Source: RGIG3040 sp964410675
GTDB lineage: Bacteria; Bacillota; Clostridia; Lachnospirales; Lachnospiraceae
Direction of reading: 5' to 3'
Length of the DNA: 7,431 nucleotides
NCBI GenBank assembly: GCA_964410675.1
Contig: CAYPIB010000113.1
Coordinates: 1-7,431 of the forward strand
This document shows, one piece after another, positions 1 to 6,276 of the stretch; the first letter of the stretch is position 1, and each line of letters starts with the position of its first letter. A model generated the notes under the pieces. The model saw nothing but the letters and a program-made list of their open reading frames with translations. It searched no databases and had not been told where the DNA came from. The translations under genes were made by a program, and so were the position numbers.

Positions 1-903
1 TGCTTTTTGTTCTAACATCTGACTTGGCAGATTTTTAGAAAGCGGAAGTATTTTAGTATACTTTAAATAGTATTCTAATGATTCTCTTGCCAGTGCTGTA
101 TGGTAGTCTTGAAATGCCGCAACTGCATACCCGACTCCAAATGGTCCTTCATAGGACAAAAGCTCAGACTTCAATAATATCTGATCTAAAAAACCGGATA
201 AAATTGCTATCGAGCGGTGGCCGCATTCTCCTGCTTTTGCACAAAACTCTTCTTTGAAATTCAATGCTTCTTTTAAATTACCATCAGCAAGAAGCTTCGT
301 AACAGCCGCATCATATTTGGGCCCCTCCTCTGCATAGTCATAAGGTCCACGATCCAGTAAGCGATGAGATAAATCACCGCTGGCTATCATTACTATTCTT
401 TTTTGACTTCTTTCTGCTATGGTCTTCATACATTTCCCAAAACGATAATGCTCTGCTAACGAAAAACCGGATAAGCCCACTCTAACTATTTTAAAGGGCT
501 GAGTAAAAACTTCCTTAATAAAGCGAAGCGGAATCATTGTCCCATGATCCAGGCTGCGGTCTGTCTCACCCTCAGTGCCGGCAGCAATATCATTTGCCTG
601 CGCTTCTCTTATTATTTCTGAAACAAGCTCCTCATCGTAATTAGCATCAATTACAATATTAGAATATCCAAATCTTGCGAAATCTCCCTTTGCATAGGCT
701 CCGGATGATATTTGAAAATAATCTTGATACATTACAGAATGAGGCGATACAATAATTATAGTATCCGGCCGCATGAGTGCAATTCGTCTTGCCGCTTCCT
801 TGTAAGCATCGATTGTCTTTTGTATTTTTAATTGTTCTCCCCTGCCAATTTCAGGAAATATAATTGGTGGGTGGGGAAGAACATATGCTCCTACTATTGC
901 CAT
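1..903 (-). CDS. AmmeMemoRadiSam protein, LigB domain fused to AMMECR1 domain (3' end missing)
   Basis: The reading frame is open for 301 codons from ATG at 903 to the window edge, so the C-terminus is missing. Residues 1 to about 265 match the class III extradiol dioxygenase (LigB/MEMO) fold: PHPP at 10-13 with His11, SPH ending at His55, a GDLSH motif ending at His180, and GECGHRS at 225-231 with Glu226. His11, His55 and Glu226 are the likely metal ligands by family analogy. From about residue 267 the sequence (LARESLEYYL, then LPSQML) looks like the start of an AMMECR1 domain. LigB-AMMECR1 fusions of about 460 residues are common in Clostridia and often sit beside a radical SAM protein; the biochemical role of the system is not settled. 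The start is supported by GGGAGGT at 908-914 and a promoter at 937-965. The dioxygenase fold is clear; the activity is not known. Confidence 0.9.
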   Translation of the reverse strand, partial: MAIVGAYVLPHPPIIFPEIGRGEQLKIQKTIDAYKEAARRIALMRPDTIIIVSPHSVMYQDYFQISSGAYAKGDFARFGYSNIVIDANYDEELVSEIIREAQANDIAAGTEGETDRSLDHGTMIPLRFIKEVFTQPFKIVRVGLSGFSLAEHYRFGKCMKTIAERSQKRIVMIASGDLSHRLLDRGPYDYAEEGPKYDAAVTKLLADGNLKEALNFKEEFCAKAGECGHRSIAILSGFLDQILLKSELLSYEGPFGVGYAVAAFQDYHTALARESLEYYLKYTKILPLSKNLPSQMLEQKA

Positions 904-936
904 TTTTACCTCCCTGCCTGTCTATACTCATAATCT

Positions 937-965
937 ATTTTACTTCTTTTCACCCTATTTTACAA
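937..965 (-). promoter_or_regulatory. Sigma-A type promoter for the LigB-AMMECR1 gene
   Basis: On the minus strand, TTGTAA (965-960) and TAAAAT (942-937) are separated by exactly 17 bases. The implied start of transcription near 930 would give a short leader of about 27 bases containing the GGGAGGT ribosome binding site at 914-908. It lies between the chemoreceptor terminator and the gene, so this gene is probably transcribed independently of the chemoreceptor. Confidence 0.55.
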
Positions 966-979
966 CTCTGTGCATTGGC

Positions 980-1012
980 AAAAAAGGGCTTTAATCCATA
1001 GATTAAAACCCT
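980..1012 (-). terminator. Intrinsic terminator of the chemoreceptor gene
   Basis: Arms at 1012-1001 and 996-985 form a 12-pair stem on the minus-strand RNA, with one G-U pair and a 4-base loop. A run of six U (985-980) follows at once. It begins 18 bases after the chemoreceptor stop codon. Read on the plus strand the same arms contain a C-A mismatch and no U-tract follows, so it is oriented for minus-strand transcription. Confidence 0.85.
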
Positions 1013-1029
1013 AATTGTTTAATTACTAT

Positions 1030-3069
1030 TTATCTACTCAAATTAAAACGTGCAATTAATGCATTTAAGCTTTCTGACTGAGCTGAAAGTTCTTCGCTAG
1101 TTGCAGATGTTTCCTCTGCTGCTGCCGAGTTATTGCTAACTACCTGTGATATCTGTTCTACACCTGTTTCTATCTCTTTCATCGCCTCTGCCTGTTTATC
1201 AGACGCTGTTCTGATACCGCCAACTGAAGCTAATATCTCGTCCAGACCTTCCATAACCATATCCAAATATTGCGCCGTATCTTTTGTCGTATTGACACCA
1301 TTTTTTACTTCCGTAATCGATGCTTCGATTAAATTCCTTGTGTCTACTGCCGATTGTGCACTTTGCTCTGCCAGCTGTCTGATTTCATCCGCAACAACAG
1401 CAAAACCTTTTCCAGCTTCGCCTGCACGTGCTGCTTCTATGGCAGCATTTAATGAAAGTAGATTTGTCTGTGATGCAATCTCTTCAATTCCACCGATGAT
1501 ATTACTAATTTGATTTGAAGTCTCCTCACTTCTCCTCATAACTTCCATCAATTCACTCATCTTTTCCTGACTTACTCTTGCTTCTTCTTCCACTTCAATT
1601 ACTTTTGCATGAGCAACGTTTGTGTCTTTTGTATTCTTTTCTACATGTTCAGCTACATCTGTAACTCCTGCAAGCAGTTCTTGAACGGATGCGGCTTGAT
1701 CTGTTGCACCTTCTGCAAGACTCTGTGCACTTTCCGCCATCTGCACTGCCCCTGCCTCTACTTGCGTTGATGCCTCTTGAATTTCGTTTAAAGTTGTATC
1801 CATATTTCTATTTAATTTTCTAATGGATAATATTAACTCTTTAAATGCACCGACATATGCTTCATCACCTATTTTGGTTCTGACAGTAAAATCGCCTTCT
1901 GCCATTTCTGCAAGAATATATCCTGCATCACCGATAATTTGCTGCATTCTATCTACTATTATTTTTGTAGAATCGACTAAAATCATTGTCTCATCTTTCG
2001 TATTTAAATTCGGTACCGGTGATTCTAAATCACCTTCTGCTAAGAGCCTTAATCTCTCTGCACATTGGTTCATTGGATTTCCAATCAGTGTTCCCAAGCT
2101 TCTTGCTGTTATGACTGCAATAAAAAGTGCTGCCACGAGCAGAGCAATTGTAATAATAATGCTAATGATACTTGACATTATAAAGTCATTGACAGGAGCT
2201 GTCACTGCCATACTCCAGCCATTAAGCCCTACGGGAGCATAAGCACTAAACCATTCCTTGCCGCCATCTTTATACTTGCCAAATCCGTTTTCTCCATTAA
2301 TCATCTTAGTTTCTACTGCTGCCAATCTTTTTTTGGACGAATCTGTTTTACTATCTGAGATTGCATTTGCTGTATTTTTTACTAATTCAAAATTCGGATG
2401 TGCAATAGTATCTCCATTTTTATTGATAATATATGCTTCTCCATGTTCACTCACTTTTATTTCTTTCACAACATTCGAAAGAGCAGCTCCATCGATTGAG
2501 GCAAAAACAACGCCTACTACTTTCGTATCCTGTTTTCCATCTTGCCATAATGGAGATGCTACAACAATAATCAGTTCTCCGGTTTCTTTACTATAAAGCG
2601 GATCACTAATGGCTGTCTCTCCATTCATAACTGTCGCGAAATAGTCTCTCTCGCTTATGTCCATAGTGCTATCAAAAATGCTAATTCCTTCTGCATCAGT
2701 AATGGTAGCATTCAGCCAATCATATTTCTTTACATATCCATCCAACAAATCTCTTTTCTCTTCCACAGTAGTTGTTTCATTGCTTAATCTGGCAATACTT
2801 CCAACAACCTCTATCAAATTCATCGTCGACTTTAGTCTATACTGTATCTTATCGGCAGTTTGGATTGCAGTTTCCTGCATATTCTGCTCTAATGCATCTT
2901 CTGTTGATGAATAATTGAGCCAGCATGAAATACCCCCTACTAAAATTAAAGAAACACTAACTAGAATTATAATTACCTTCTGAATTTCCTGCTTAATAGT
3001 TGTCCCCTTAGAAACACCTGGGCTACTGTTCATTTGATAGTTTTTTGACTCACTTTCGTCTTTTCTCAT
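1030..3069 (-). CDS. Methyl-accepting chemotaxis protein, dCache sensor with HAMP
   Basis: This is a transmembrane chemoreceptor that would relay an extracellular ligand signal to CheA/CheW. In the 679 residues I see a short basic/polar N-terminus, a first membrane helix at about 31-52, an extracellular region of about 245 residues resembling dCache_1 (ERDYF at 140-144 and DPLYS in the distal part; EAYIINKNGDTIAHP in the proximal part), a second helix at about 299-321, a HAMP domain at about 322-380, a second HAMP-like segment at about 384-425, and a long coiled-coil signalling domain to the end. The signalling hairpin tip is clear at about 529-570 (ASQTNLLSLNAAIEAARAGE, then GKGFAVVADEIRQLAEQS). 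There is no C-terminal CheR-docking pentapeptide; the protein ends LIARFNLSR. The start has AAGGAGG (3083-3077) seven bases upstream. It appears monocistronic. The ligand cannot be read from the sequence; I could not place the full amino-acid-binding dCache motif. Confidence 0.96.
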   Translation of the reverse strand: MRKDESESKNYQMNSSPGVSKGTTIKQEIQKVIIILVSVSLILVGGISCWLNYSSTEDALEQNMQETAIQTADKIQYRLKSTMNLIEVVGSIARLSNETTTVEEKRDLLDGYVKKYDWLNATITDAEGISIFDSTMDISERDYFATVMNGETAISDPLYSKETGELIIVVASPLWQDGKQDTKVVGVVFASIDGAALSNVVKEIKVSEHGEAYIINKNGDTIAHPNFELVKNTANAISDSKTDSSKKRLAAVETKMINGENGFGKYKDGGKEWFSAYAPVGLNGWSMAVTAPVNDFIMSSIISIIITIALLVAALFIAVITARSLGTLIGNPMNQCAERLRLLAEGDLESPVPNLNTKDETMILVDSTKIIVDRMQQIIGDAGYILAEMAEGDFTVRTKIGDEAYVGAFKELILSIRKLNRNMDTTLNEIQEASTQVEAGAVQMAESAQSLAEGATDQAASVQELLAGVTDVAEHVEKNTKDTNVAHAKVIEVEEEARVSQEKMSELMEVMRRSEETSNQISNIIGGIEEIASQTNLLSLNAAIEAARAGEAGKGFAVVADEIRQLAEQSAQSAVDTRNLIEASITEVKNGVNTTKDTAQYLDMVMEGLDEILASVGGIRTASDKQAEAMKEIETGVEQISQVVSNNSAAAEETSATSEELSAQSESLNALIARFNLSR

Positions 3070-3131
3070 TCTGGTTCCTCCTTCTCTGGCGTCCCTTAAA
3101 TAAATAATTTGTAAATTAAATATACTATTCT

Positions 3132-3160
3132 ATCATAACAAATATTCTTTTTAACAACAA
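3132..3160 (-). promoter_or_regulatory. Promoter of the chemoreceptor gene
   Basis: On the minus strand, TTGTTG (3160-3155) is followed after 17 bases by TATGAT (3137-3132), and TGT directly precedes the -10, giving an extended -10 element. The expected leader is about 55 bases and ends in the strong AAGGAGG site. I see no sigma-28 (flagellar) promoter pattern. The remaining AT-rich stretch to 3317 holds no gene and no convincing terminator for the hydrolase upstream. Confidence 0.5.
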
Positions 3161-3317
3161 GTAAATATAACAATTTTTGTCAATTATTACTCGTGGCTTT
3201 CTAAACTTTTCTGACAAATCAAATAATTCATTAAAGTTTTTCAAAAATTTGTTTAATACTTAGTTGAAATGCGTTTACATTCATTTAAAGAAGGATTTTA
3301 GGCTTTTCTTAAACTAA

Positions 3318-4352
3318 TTATTTAAATATACGGCACATCCAATTATAAAATTTTTCTTTTTCTTCAAATTGAGGATAATGTGCCGAATCTTCAAATATGA
3401 TTATCTGCCGTGCGGAACGACCCGTGAGACTATTTAAATATTTATCTGCGGCTTTAGGTGAAGTCATACAATCATACTTTCCCATAACGAAATAGACAGG
3501 TATATCAATTGTCTTTACTAATTCTGATATTGGATTATCTAACGCTTCCATAATCAAACTATCCTGATACTTAAGAGCTGCTGTCTTATGACGAACCACA
3601 TCAAGTAAATTGTACTCACTGCCAAATAAAATTCCTTGCAATTCATCTGCACTTTCATTAATATTTCTTGCGGCAAACCCATATTTCCGCACATAATCAC
3701 GTGGAGTAATTGCCTCGCCTTTTTCAATTTTTTCTTTTAGGCTTTCCAAATATGTAACATCCTTCTCATTTTCTGCTGTTTTCGCAGCATCGATACATCG
3801 GCTTAATCCGTCTAGTTCACCCTCGATTGTATTTGACATTTGACCGATTCCAATATATGCCTCATATAAGGCCGGCTCATATGCCGCAGCCATTGTTGCA
3901 ATATAAGTTCCATACGAATGCCCAATCAAGATAACTTGTTCCTTATGCAGATATTCCTTAATATACTTTGTAAGTGCTATTGCATCATCAACATGAGTCG
4001 AAGCCGTTACATTTGAATAATCGGTTCGGAAATCGTAGGATTTGCCACTCCCGCGCTGATCGTAATGAACAATTGTAAAATCCTGTTCCAATAAATCTTG
4101 ATACTTTCTAACATAAGGAATTTCAGAAACACAAGGACCTCCATGTAAAAACAAAATAACCGGATTCTCAATATTGCTGCCTCGAATCATAACCTCAAGC
4201 TCAGTACCATTAATCTTAACACTTCTTAATTCACTAATACTTTGTTCACCTGAAATTTTAGGTGTCCATGTGGGAAAGATAATGCCAATAATAATTAATA
4301 GTATAAAGAAAAAGCCACACCATATTATTATTTTTCTAATTTTCTTTTTCAA
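3318..4352 (-). CDS. Membrane-anchored alpha/beta hydrolase, proline iminopeptidase-like
   Basis: The 344 residues start with a basic N-terminus and one hydrophobic helix (about 8-26), predicting a protein anchored in the membrane with its catalytic domain outside the cell. The rest is a serine alpha/beta hydrolase of the prolyl aminopeptidase type: HGGPC at 70-74 (oxyanion loop, usually HGGPG), YDQRGSGKS at 97-105, nucleophile elbow GHSYG with Ser146, likely acid Asp294 in GKYD, and likely base His325 in DSAHYPQFEE. A helical cap lies at about 170-275. The substrate is unknown; peptide N-terminal proline or an ester are both possible. The start is TTG at 4352, with AAGGGAG (4369-4363) about 10 bases upstream; a stop codon at 4370-4368 in the same frame rules out an earlier start. 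It seems to be a single-gene unit with its own promoter. Confidence 0.9.
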   Translation of the reverse strand: MKKKIRKIIIWCGFFFILLIIIGIIFPTWTPKISGEQSISELRSVKINGTELEVMIRGSNIENPVILFLHGGPCVSEIPYVRKYQDLLEQDFTIVHYDQRGSGKSYDFRTDYSNVTASTHVDDAIALTKYIKEYLHKEQVILIGHSYGTYIATMAAAYEPALYEAYIGIGQMSNTIEGELDGLSRCIDAAKTAENEKDVTYLESLKEKIEKGEAITPRDYVRKYGFAARNINESADELQGILFGSEYNLLDVVRHKTAALKYQDSLIMEALDNPISELVKTIDIPVYFVMGKYDCMTSPKAADKYLNSLTGRSARQIIIFEDSAHYPQFEEKEKFYNWMCRIFK

Positions 4353-4386
4353 AATATTTTGTCTCCCTTATTTATGCTTTTACAAC

Positions 4387-4415
4387 AGTAAATCACAATT
4401 TTTTTATAGAGTCAA
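4387..4415 (-). promoter_or_regulatory. Promoter of the alpha/beta hydrolase gene
   Basis: On the minus strand, TTGACT (4415-4410) is followed after 17 bases by TTTACT (4392-4387). The -35 is near consensus, the -10 is weaker (4 of 6). The predicted leader of about 28 bases carries the AAGGGAG site used with the TTG start. Confidence 0.5.
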
Positions 4416-4504
4416 TGTTTATATATGTCTTAAAAATTCCTAATAGAATAACCATTTATATTACATTAATATTTGAGTTTAGACAATAGTCGATTATTGC
4501 AACG
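4416..4504. other. AT-rich spacer with an imperfect palindrome
   Basis: There is no gene here. The only structure I see is an imperfect 16-bp palindrome at 4484-4499 (CAATAGTCGATTATTG, 14 of 16 positions symmetric), about 70 bases upstream of the hydrolase -35. It could bind a regulator, but short AT-rich palindromes arise easily by chance. Confidence 0.2.
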
Positions 4505-4549
4505 AAAAAGAGCCATATACATAGATAGTATCTAATATATCTGACTCTT
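4505..4549 (-). terminator. Probable terminator of the ArsR operon
   Basis: A long hairpin spans 4549-4508 on the minus strand. The outer arms are AAGAGTCAGATATA and TATATGGCTCTT, with one G-U pair and a small bulge; the inner part contains TAGATA and TATCTA around a tight centre. A run of five U (4509-4505) closes it. It lies 17 bases after the stop codon of the frameshifted small ORF and well after the regulator, which fits the end of that operon. Confidence 0.6.
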
Positions 4550-4565
4550 GCCCCTTATTACATCT

Positions 4566-4795
4566 TTAAGGAATTCTATTAATACGTCCATAATTGTAGT
4601 TCACTTGATATACGACAGCATCAGGCAAGGATACCCACAGTTCAAGTACGCCGACTAATTTTTGCGTTGTTAGCTGTTCCCAAAAACAGGAATAGGCAGT
4701 GCATTAAAAGAGAAGCAAACAGTTCCCGTCTCATCAGAATTAATGAGGTATAATACACCACTAAGGCAAAGTGGAAGCAATATTCTTTTCCTCAT
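4566..4795 (-). pseudogene. Small reading frame with a frameshift, third position in the ArsR operon
   Basis: An ATG at 4795 lies one base after the regulator's stop codon (TAA-T-ATG). The frame runs 41 codons to TAA at 4672-4670. The N-terminus, MRKRILLPLCLSGVLYL, is basic then hydrophobic like a signal peptide or membrane helix. Near the T-run at about codon 38 another frame takes over and reads WEQLTTQKLVGVLELWVS and on to YQVNYNYGRINRIP before TAA at 4568-4566. Adding one base at the T-run would join the two parts into one protein of 76 residues that ends just before the terminator hairpin. I do not recognise the product. It may be a broken gene, a sequencing error in the homopolymer, or, less likely, a programmed -1 frameshift. 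The whole reading could also be chance in non-coding sequence, since each part is short. Confidence 0.4.
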
Positions 4796-4809
4796 ATTAT
4801 ACCTCATTA
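4741..4809. repeat. 15-bp perfect inverted repeat across the regulator stop codon
   Basis: TAATGAGGTATAATA at 4741-4755 is repeated in exact inverse at 4795-4809, with 39 bases between. The spacer contains a smaller hairpin, CCACT and AGTGG. The right arm encodes the last residues and stop of the regulator plus the A of the next ATG. In the minus-strand mRNA the arms could pair and mask the junction of the regulator and the small ORF. There is no U-tract after it, so it is not a standard terminator. Confidence 0.75.
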
Positions 4810-5141
4810 TTTTCAGCAATGGGAATCGCACTGGAAAGTTCTGTTAATATTTCAGGTGTCAAACGGATATCAAACTGTTTTAATTCATAATATTTTATGG
4901 CTTTACCTGATTCGGAAATCTCATGATGGCTTGATACAAGTCCGGCAGCTTCTATTTTTTTCAAGTGCATATATAGGAGCGGCCTGCTGATATTAATTAA
5001 TCTTGCCAGTTCACTAACATATTGCCGCTCTACCGCTAATATCCCGATGATCTTTATTCTCATAGGATGGGAAAGTGCATCGAATAGTTTTATATAATTC
5101 TCATATTCAAATGGAATGAGAGCATTATTTTCAGTATCCAT
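4797..5141 (-). CDS. ArsR-type winged-helix transcriptional regulator
   Basis: A small DNA-binding repressor-like protein of 114 residues from ATG at 5141; a TTG at 5150 would add three residues. I prefer the ATG because it starts one base after the stop of the upstream gene (TAG-T-ATG), a layout typical of translational coupling. Numbered from that ATG, the ArsR hallmark FDALSHPMRIKIIGIL lies at about 20-35, the helix-turn-helix (YVSELARLINIS, then LLYMHLKKIEAAGLV) at about 41-69, and a wing with SESGKAIKYYEL at about 76-87. The protein has no cysteine, so it lacks the Cys-based metal site of classical ArsR/CadC sensors; the signal is unknown. Its partner gene is the membrane coiled-coil protein just upstream. 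The palindromes on the operon promoter are plausible targets for autoregulation, by analogy to the family and not shown here. Confidence 0.88.
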   Translation of the reverse strand: MDTENNALIPFEYENYIKLFDALSHPMRIKIIGILAVERQYVSELARLINISRPLLYMHLKKIEAAGLVSSHHEISESGKAIKYYELKQFDIRLTPEILTELSSAIPIAENNEV

Positions 5142-5142
5142 A

Positions 5143-5391
5143 CTACTCAATTTCTTCCATCATCTTATTTATGGAATTTACAGTTTCTTTGATGGCAGCA
5201 AGTTCCGATTTTAAAATTGCATTGTCAGCTCTTAACTCTTGGACTAGCTCTTCGAAAGACTCTTGATTGATCTTTGAGCTTTGGATTTGTCTGGTTTTAG
5301 CAACAACAATTATTAGCACAATAATTATTATAAAGATAAAAAATGTCCCCAATACAGGCATGATGTTTATTGACTCTAATATACTATTCAT
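5143..5391 (-). CDS. Small membrane protein with cytoplasmic coiled coil, unknown function
   Basis: The 82 residues comprise a short N-terminus, one strongly hydrophobic helix at about 12-31 (rich in Ile and Val), then AKTRQ and a charged amphipathic tail at about 40-82 (FEELVQELRADNAILKSELA and on) with heptad-like spacing that should form a coiled coil. The positive residues after the helix suggest the tail faces the cytoplasm. I do not recognise a named family. The start has an ideal AAGGAGG site (5405-5399) seven bases upstream. It is the first gene of an operon with the ArsR-type regulator. A membrane anchor or sensor for that regulator is a reasonable guess from position, but nothing in the sequence shows it. 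Confidence 0.8.
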   Translation of the reverse strand: MNSILESINIMPVLGTFFIFIIIIVLIIVVAKTRQIQSSKINQESFEELVQELRADNAILKSELAAIKETVNSINKMMEEIE

Positions 5392-5417
5392 AATAAATCC
5401 TCCTTTTTAGTTGCATT

Positions 5418-5441
5418 ATATGTAATAATTATATTACATAT
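5418..5441. promoter_or_regulatory. Palindromic operator candidate over the -10 region
   Basis: Perfect 10-bp arms, ATATGTAATA and TATTACATAT, flank a 4-bp centre. The site covers the whole -10 element of the minus-strand operon, so a bound protein should block transcription. The most likely ligand is the ArsR-type regulator encoded in the same operon (inference). Confidence 0.65.
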
Positions 5442-5455
5442 GAAATATTTGTCAA
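5428..5455 (-). promoter_or_regulatory. Consensus promoter of the membrane protein-ArsR operon
   Basis: On the minus strand, TTGACA (5455-5450) and TATAAT (5433-5428) both match consensus exactly, with a 16-base spacer. Such a strong promoter would usually be held down by a repressor, in line with the two inverted repeats laid over it. The leader would be about 30 bases to the ATG at 5391. Confidence 0.8.
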
Positions 5456-5467
5456 GACACAAATATT
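5444..5467. promoter_or_regulatory. Second inverted repeat over the -35 region
   Basis: AATATTTG (5444-5451) and CAAATATT (5460-5467) are perfect 8-bp arms around an 8-bp spacer, covering the TTGACA box. The arm sequence differs from the -10 palindrome, so it could bind a second protein or be a weaker site. It also lies about 30 bp upstream of the extended -10 that drives the divergent gene. Confidence 0.45.
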
Positions 5468-5494
5468 AATTTACTTCTTTTTATACCATATATC

Positions 5495-5503
5495 TGCTAT
5501 ACT
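5495..5503 (+). promoter_or_regulatory. Extended -10 promoter for the YdeI-family gene
   Basis: TGC-TATACT at 5495-5503 is an extended -10 with a 5-of-6 hexamer; the matching -35 position (TTCTTT) is poor. It gives a leader of about 75 bases to the ATG at 5586. The same TGC-TATACT string is used again before the AraC gene. Confidence 0.45.
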
Positions 5504-5585
5504 CTAATAAAATTATTCATATGTGACTTAGGCAATAGCGAAACTCATTTCTGGATGGGATTTAAAGAAAGGGGAAATAAAATTA

Positions 5586-6146
5586 ATGAAAGATATTTTA
5601 GAATTTTCTGATAGAGCCGCATTTCATGCATGGTTAGTTAAAAATGTCATAAGCAGCAATGGAGTATGGTTGCTTTTTGGCAAAAAAGGCGGTCCGGTTA
5701 CGCTCACAGCCAGTGAAGCTCTGGAAGAAGCCTTGTGCTTTGGTTGGATTGATGGACAAATGCAAAGCCTTGACGATAAAACGTACAAAAAATATTTTTC
5801 TATCCGCCGGTCAAATAGTAAGTGGTCTGAGAAAAACAAGGCTTTGGTCGAACAGCTTGAGCAGCAAGGAAAGATGACCGACTATGGCAGGATTAAAATT
5901 GAGGAAGCCAAGAAAAACGGGCAATGGAATGCCCCGAAGGCTCCTGCAATAACTGAGGAAGATATTAAACTTTTGTCAAGTTTATTAAAAGGGCAGGAAC
6001 CAGCTTATACTAATTTTATGGCAATGTCACTATCTGTAAAAAAGACCTATACACGGGCATATTTTGATGCAAAAACAGATACCGGCCGAGAAAAACGGTT
6101 AACATGGATGATTGAACGGTTGAATAAAAACTTAAAGCCAATGTAG
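5586..6146 (+). CDS. YdeI/OmpD-associated family protein
   Basis: The 186 residues match the YdeI/OmdA family (bacteriocin-protection, YdeI/OmpD-associated): an N-terminal part FSDRAAFHAWLVKN, then the family signature EALCFGWIDGQ at about 48-58, the RRSNSKWSEKN segment at about 74-84, GKMTDYGRIKIEEAKKNGQW at about 95-114, and a C-terminal helical domain ending in RLTWMIERLNKNLKP. The length is normal for the family. The protein is predicted to be soluble and cytoplasmic. Family names come from work in Gram-negative bacteria and no biochemical activity is established, so the role here is open. The start ATG has AAGGGGA about 10 bases upstream. It is divergent from the ArsR operon and shares its control region; co-regulation is possible but not shown. 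Confidence 0.88.
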   Translation: MKDILEFSDRAAFHAWLVKNVISSNGVWLLFGKKGGPVTLTASEALEEALCFGWIDGQMQSLDDKTYKKYFSIRRSNSKWSEKNKALVEQLEQQGKMTDYGRIKIEEAKKNGQWNAPKAPAITEEDIKLLSSLLKGQEPAYTNFMAMSLSVKKTYTRAYFDAKTDTGREKRLTWMIERLNKNLKPM

Positions 6147-6182
6147 TAATATTTGTCAGTTCTTCTCTCAATAAATATTTTA

Positions 6183-6218
6183 GCAATTATATGCAATTTA
6201 AAACTAATAGGGCAATTT
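6183..6218 (+). repeat. Three phased GCAATT repeats upstream of the AraC promoter
   Basis: GCAATT occurs at 6183, 6193 and 6212, the last two as GCAATTT. The spacings of 10 and 19 bases are close to one and two helical turns, so all three face one side of the DNA. They end about 26 bases before the -10 hexamer of the araC-clpP promoter, where an activator of the AraC family would be expected to bind. Confidence 0.4.
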
Positions 6219-6243
6219 CTATTAAGACTGATTCAAAGGATTA

Positions 6244-6252
6244 TGCTATACT
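6244..6252 (+). promoter_or_regulatory. Extended -10 promoter of the araC-clpP operon
   Basis: TGC-TATACT at 6244-6252 is an extended -10. There is no good -35 hexamer at 17 bases (AAGACT), which is typical of a promoter that depends on an activator. The leader would be only about 18 bases, containing AAAGGAG at 6261-6267 before the ATG. Confidence 0.5.
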
Positions 6253-6276
6253 AACGAGAAAAAGGAGTGACGTCAA

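Noticed and set aside
1133..2914. Several plus-strand open frames opposite the chemoreceptor gene
   Set aside because: They are antisense shadows of a clear 679-residue coding sequence, with no ribosome binding sites and no recognisable protein features.
3178..3183. A consensus TTGACA upstream of the chemoreceptor
   Set aside because: No acceptable -10 lies at 16-18 bases; the TTGTTG and TATGAT pair downstream fits better.
3265..3317. Terminator hairpin after the hydrolase
   Set aside because: The best stem (TTTAAGAA with TTCTTTAAA) has a bulge, a 13-base loop and no U-tract.
4174..4443. Plus-strand frame of 89 codons over the hydrolase start
   Set aside because: It is mostly antisense to the hydrolase N-terminus and promoter, with low-complexity Ile/Lys/Phe composition.
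5624..5877. Frames in both strands inside the YdeI-family gene
   Set aside because: The YdeI/OmpD-associated frame has clear family motifs; the others overlap it fully.
6148..6179. AATATTT and AAATATT arms after the YdeI-family gene as a terminator
   Set aside because: The stem has only A-T pairs, the loop is 18 bases and the U-tract is short, so I do not call it.
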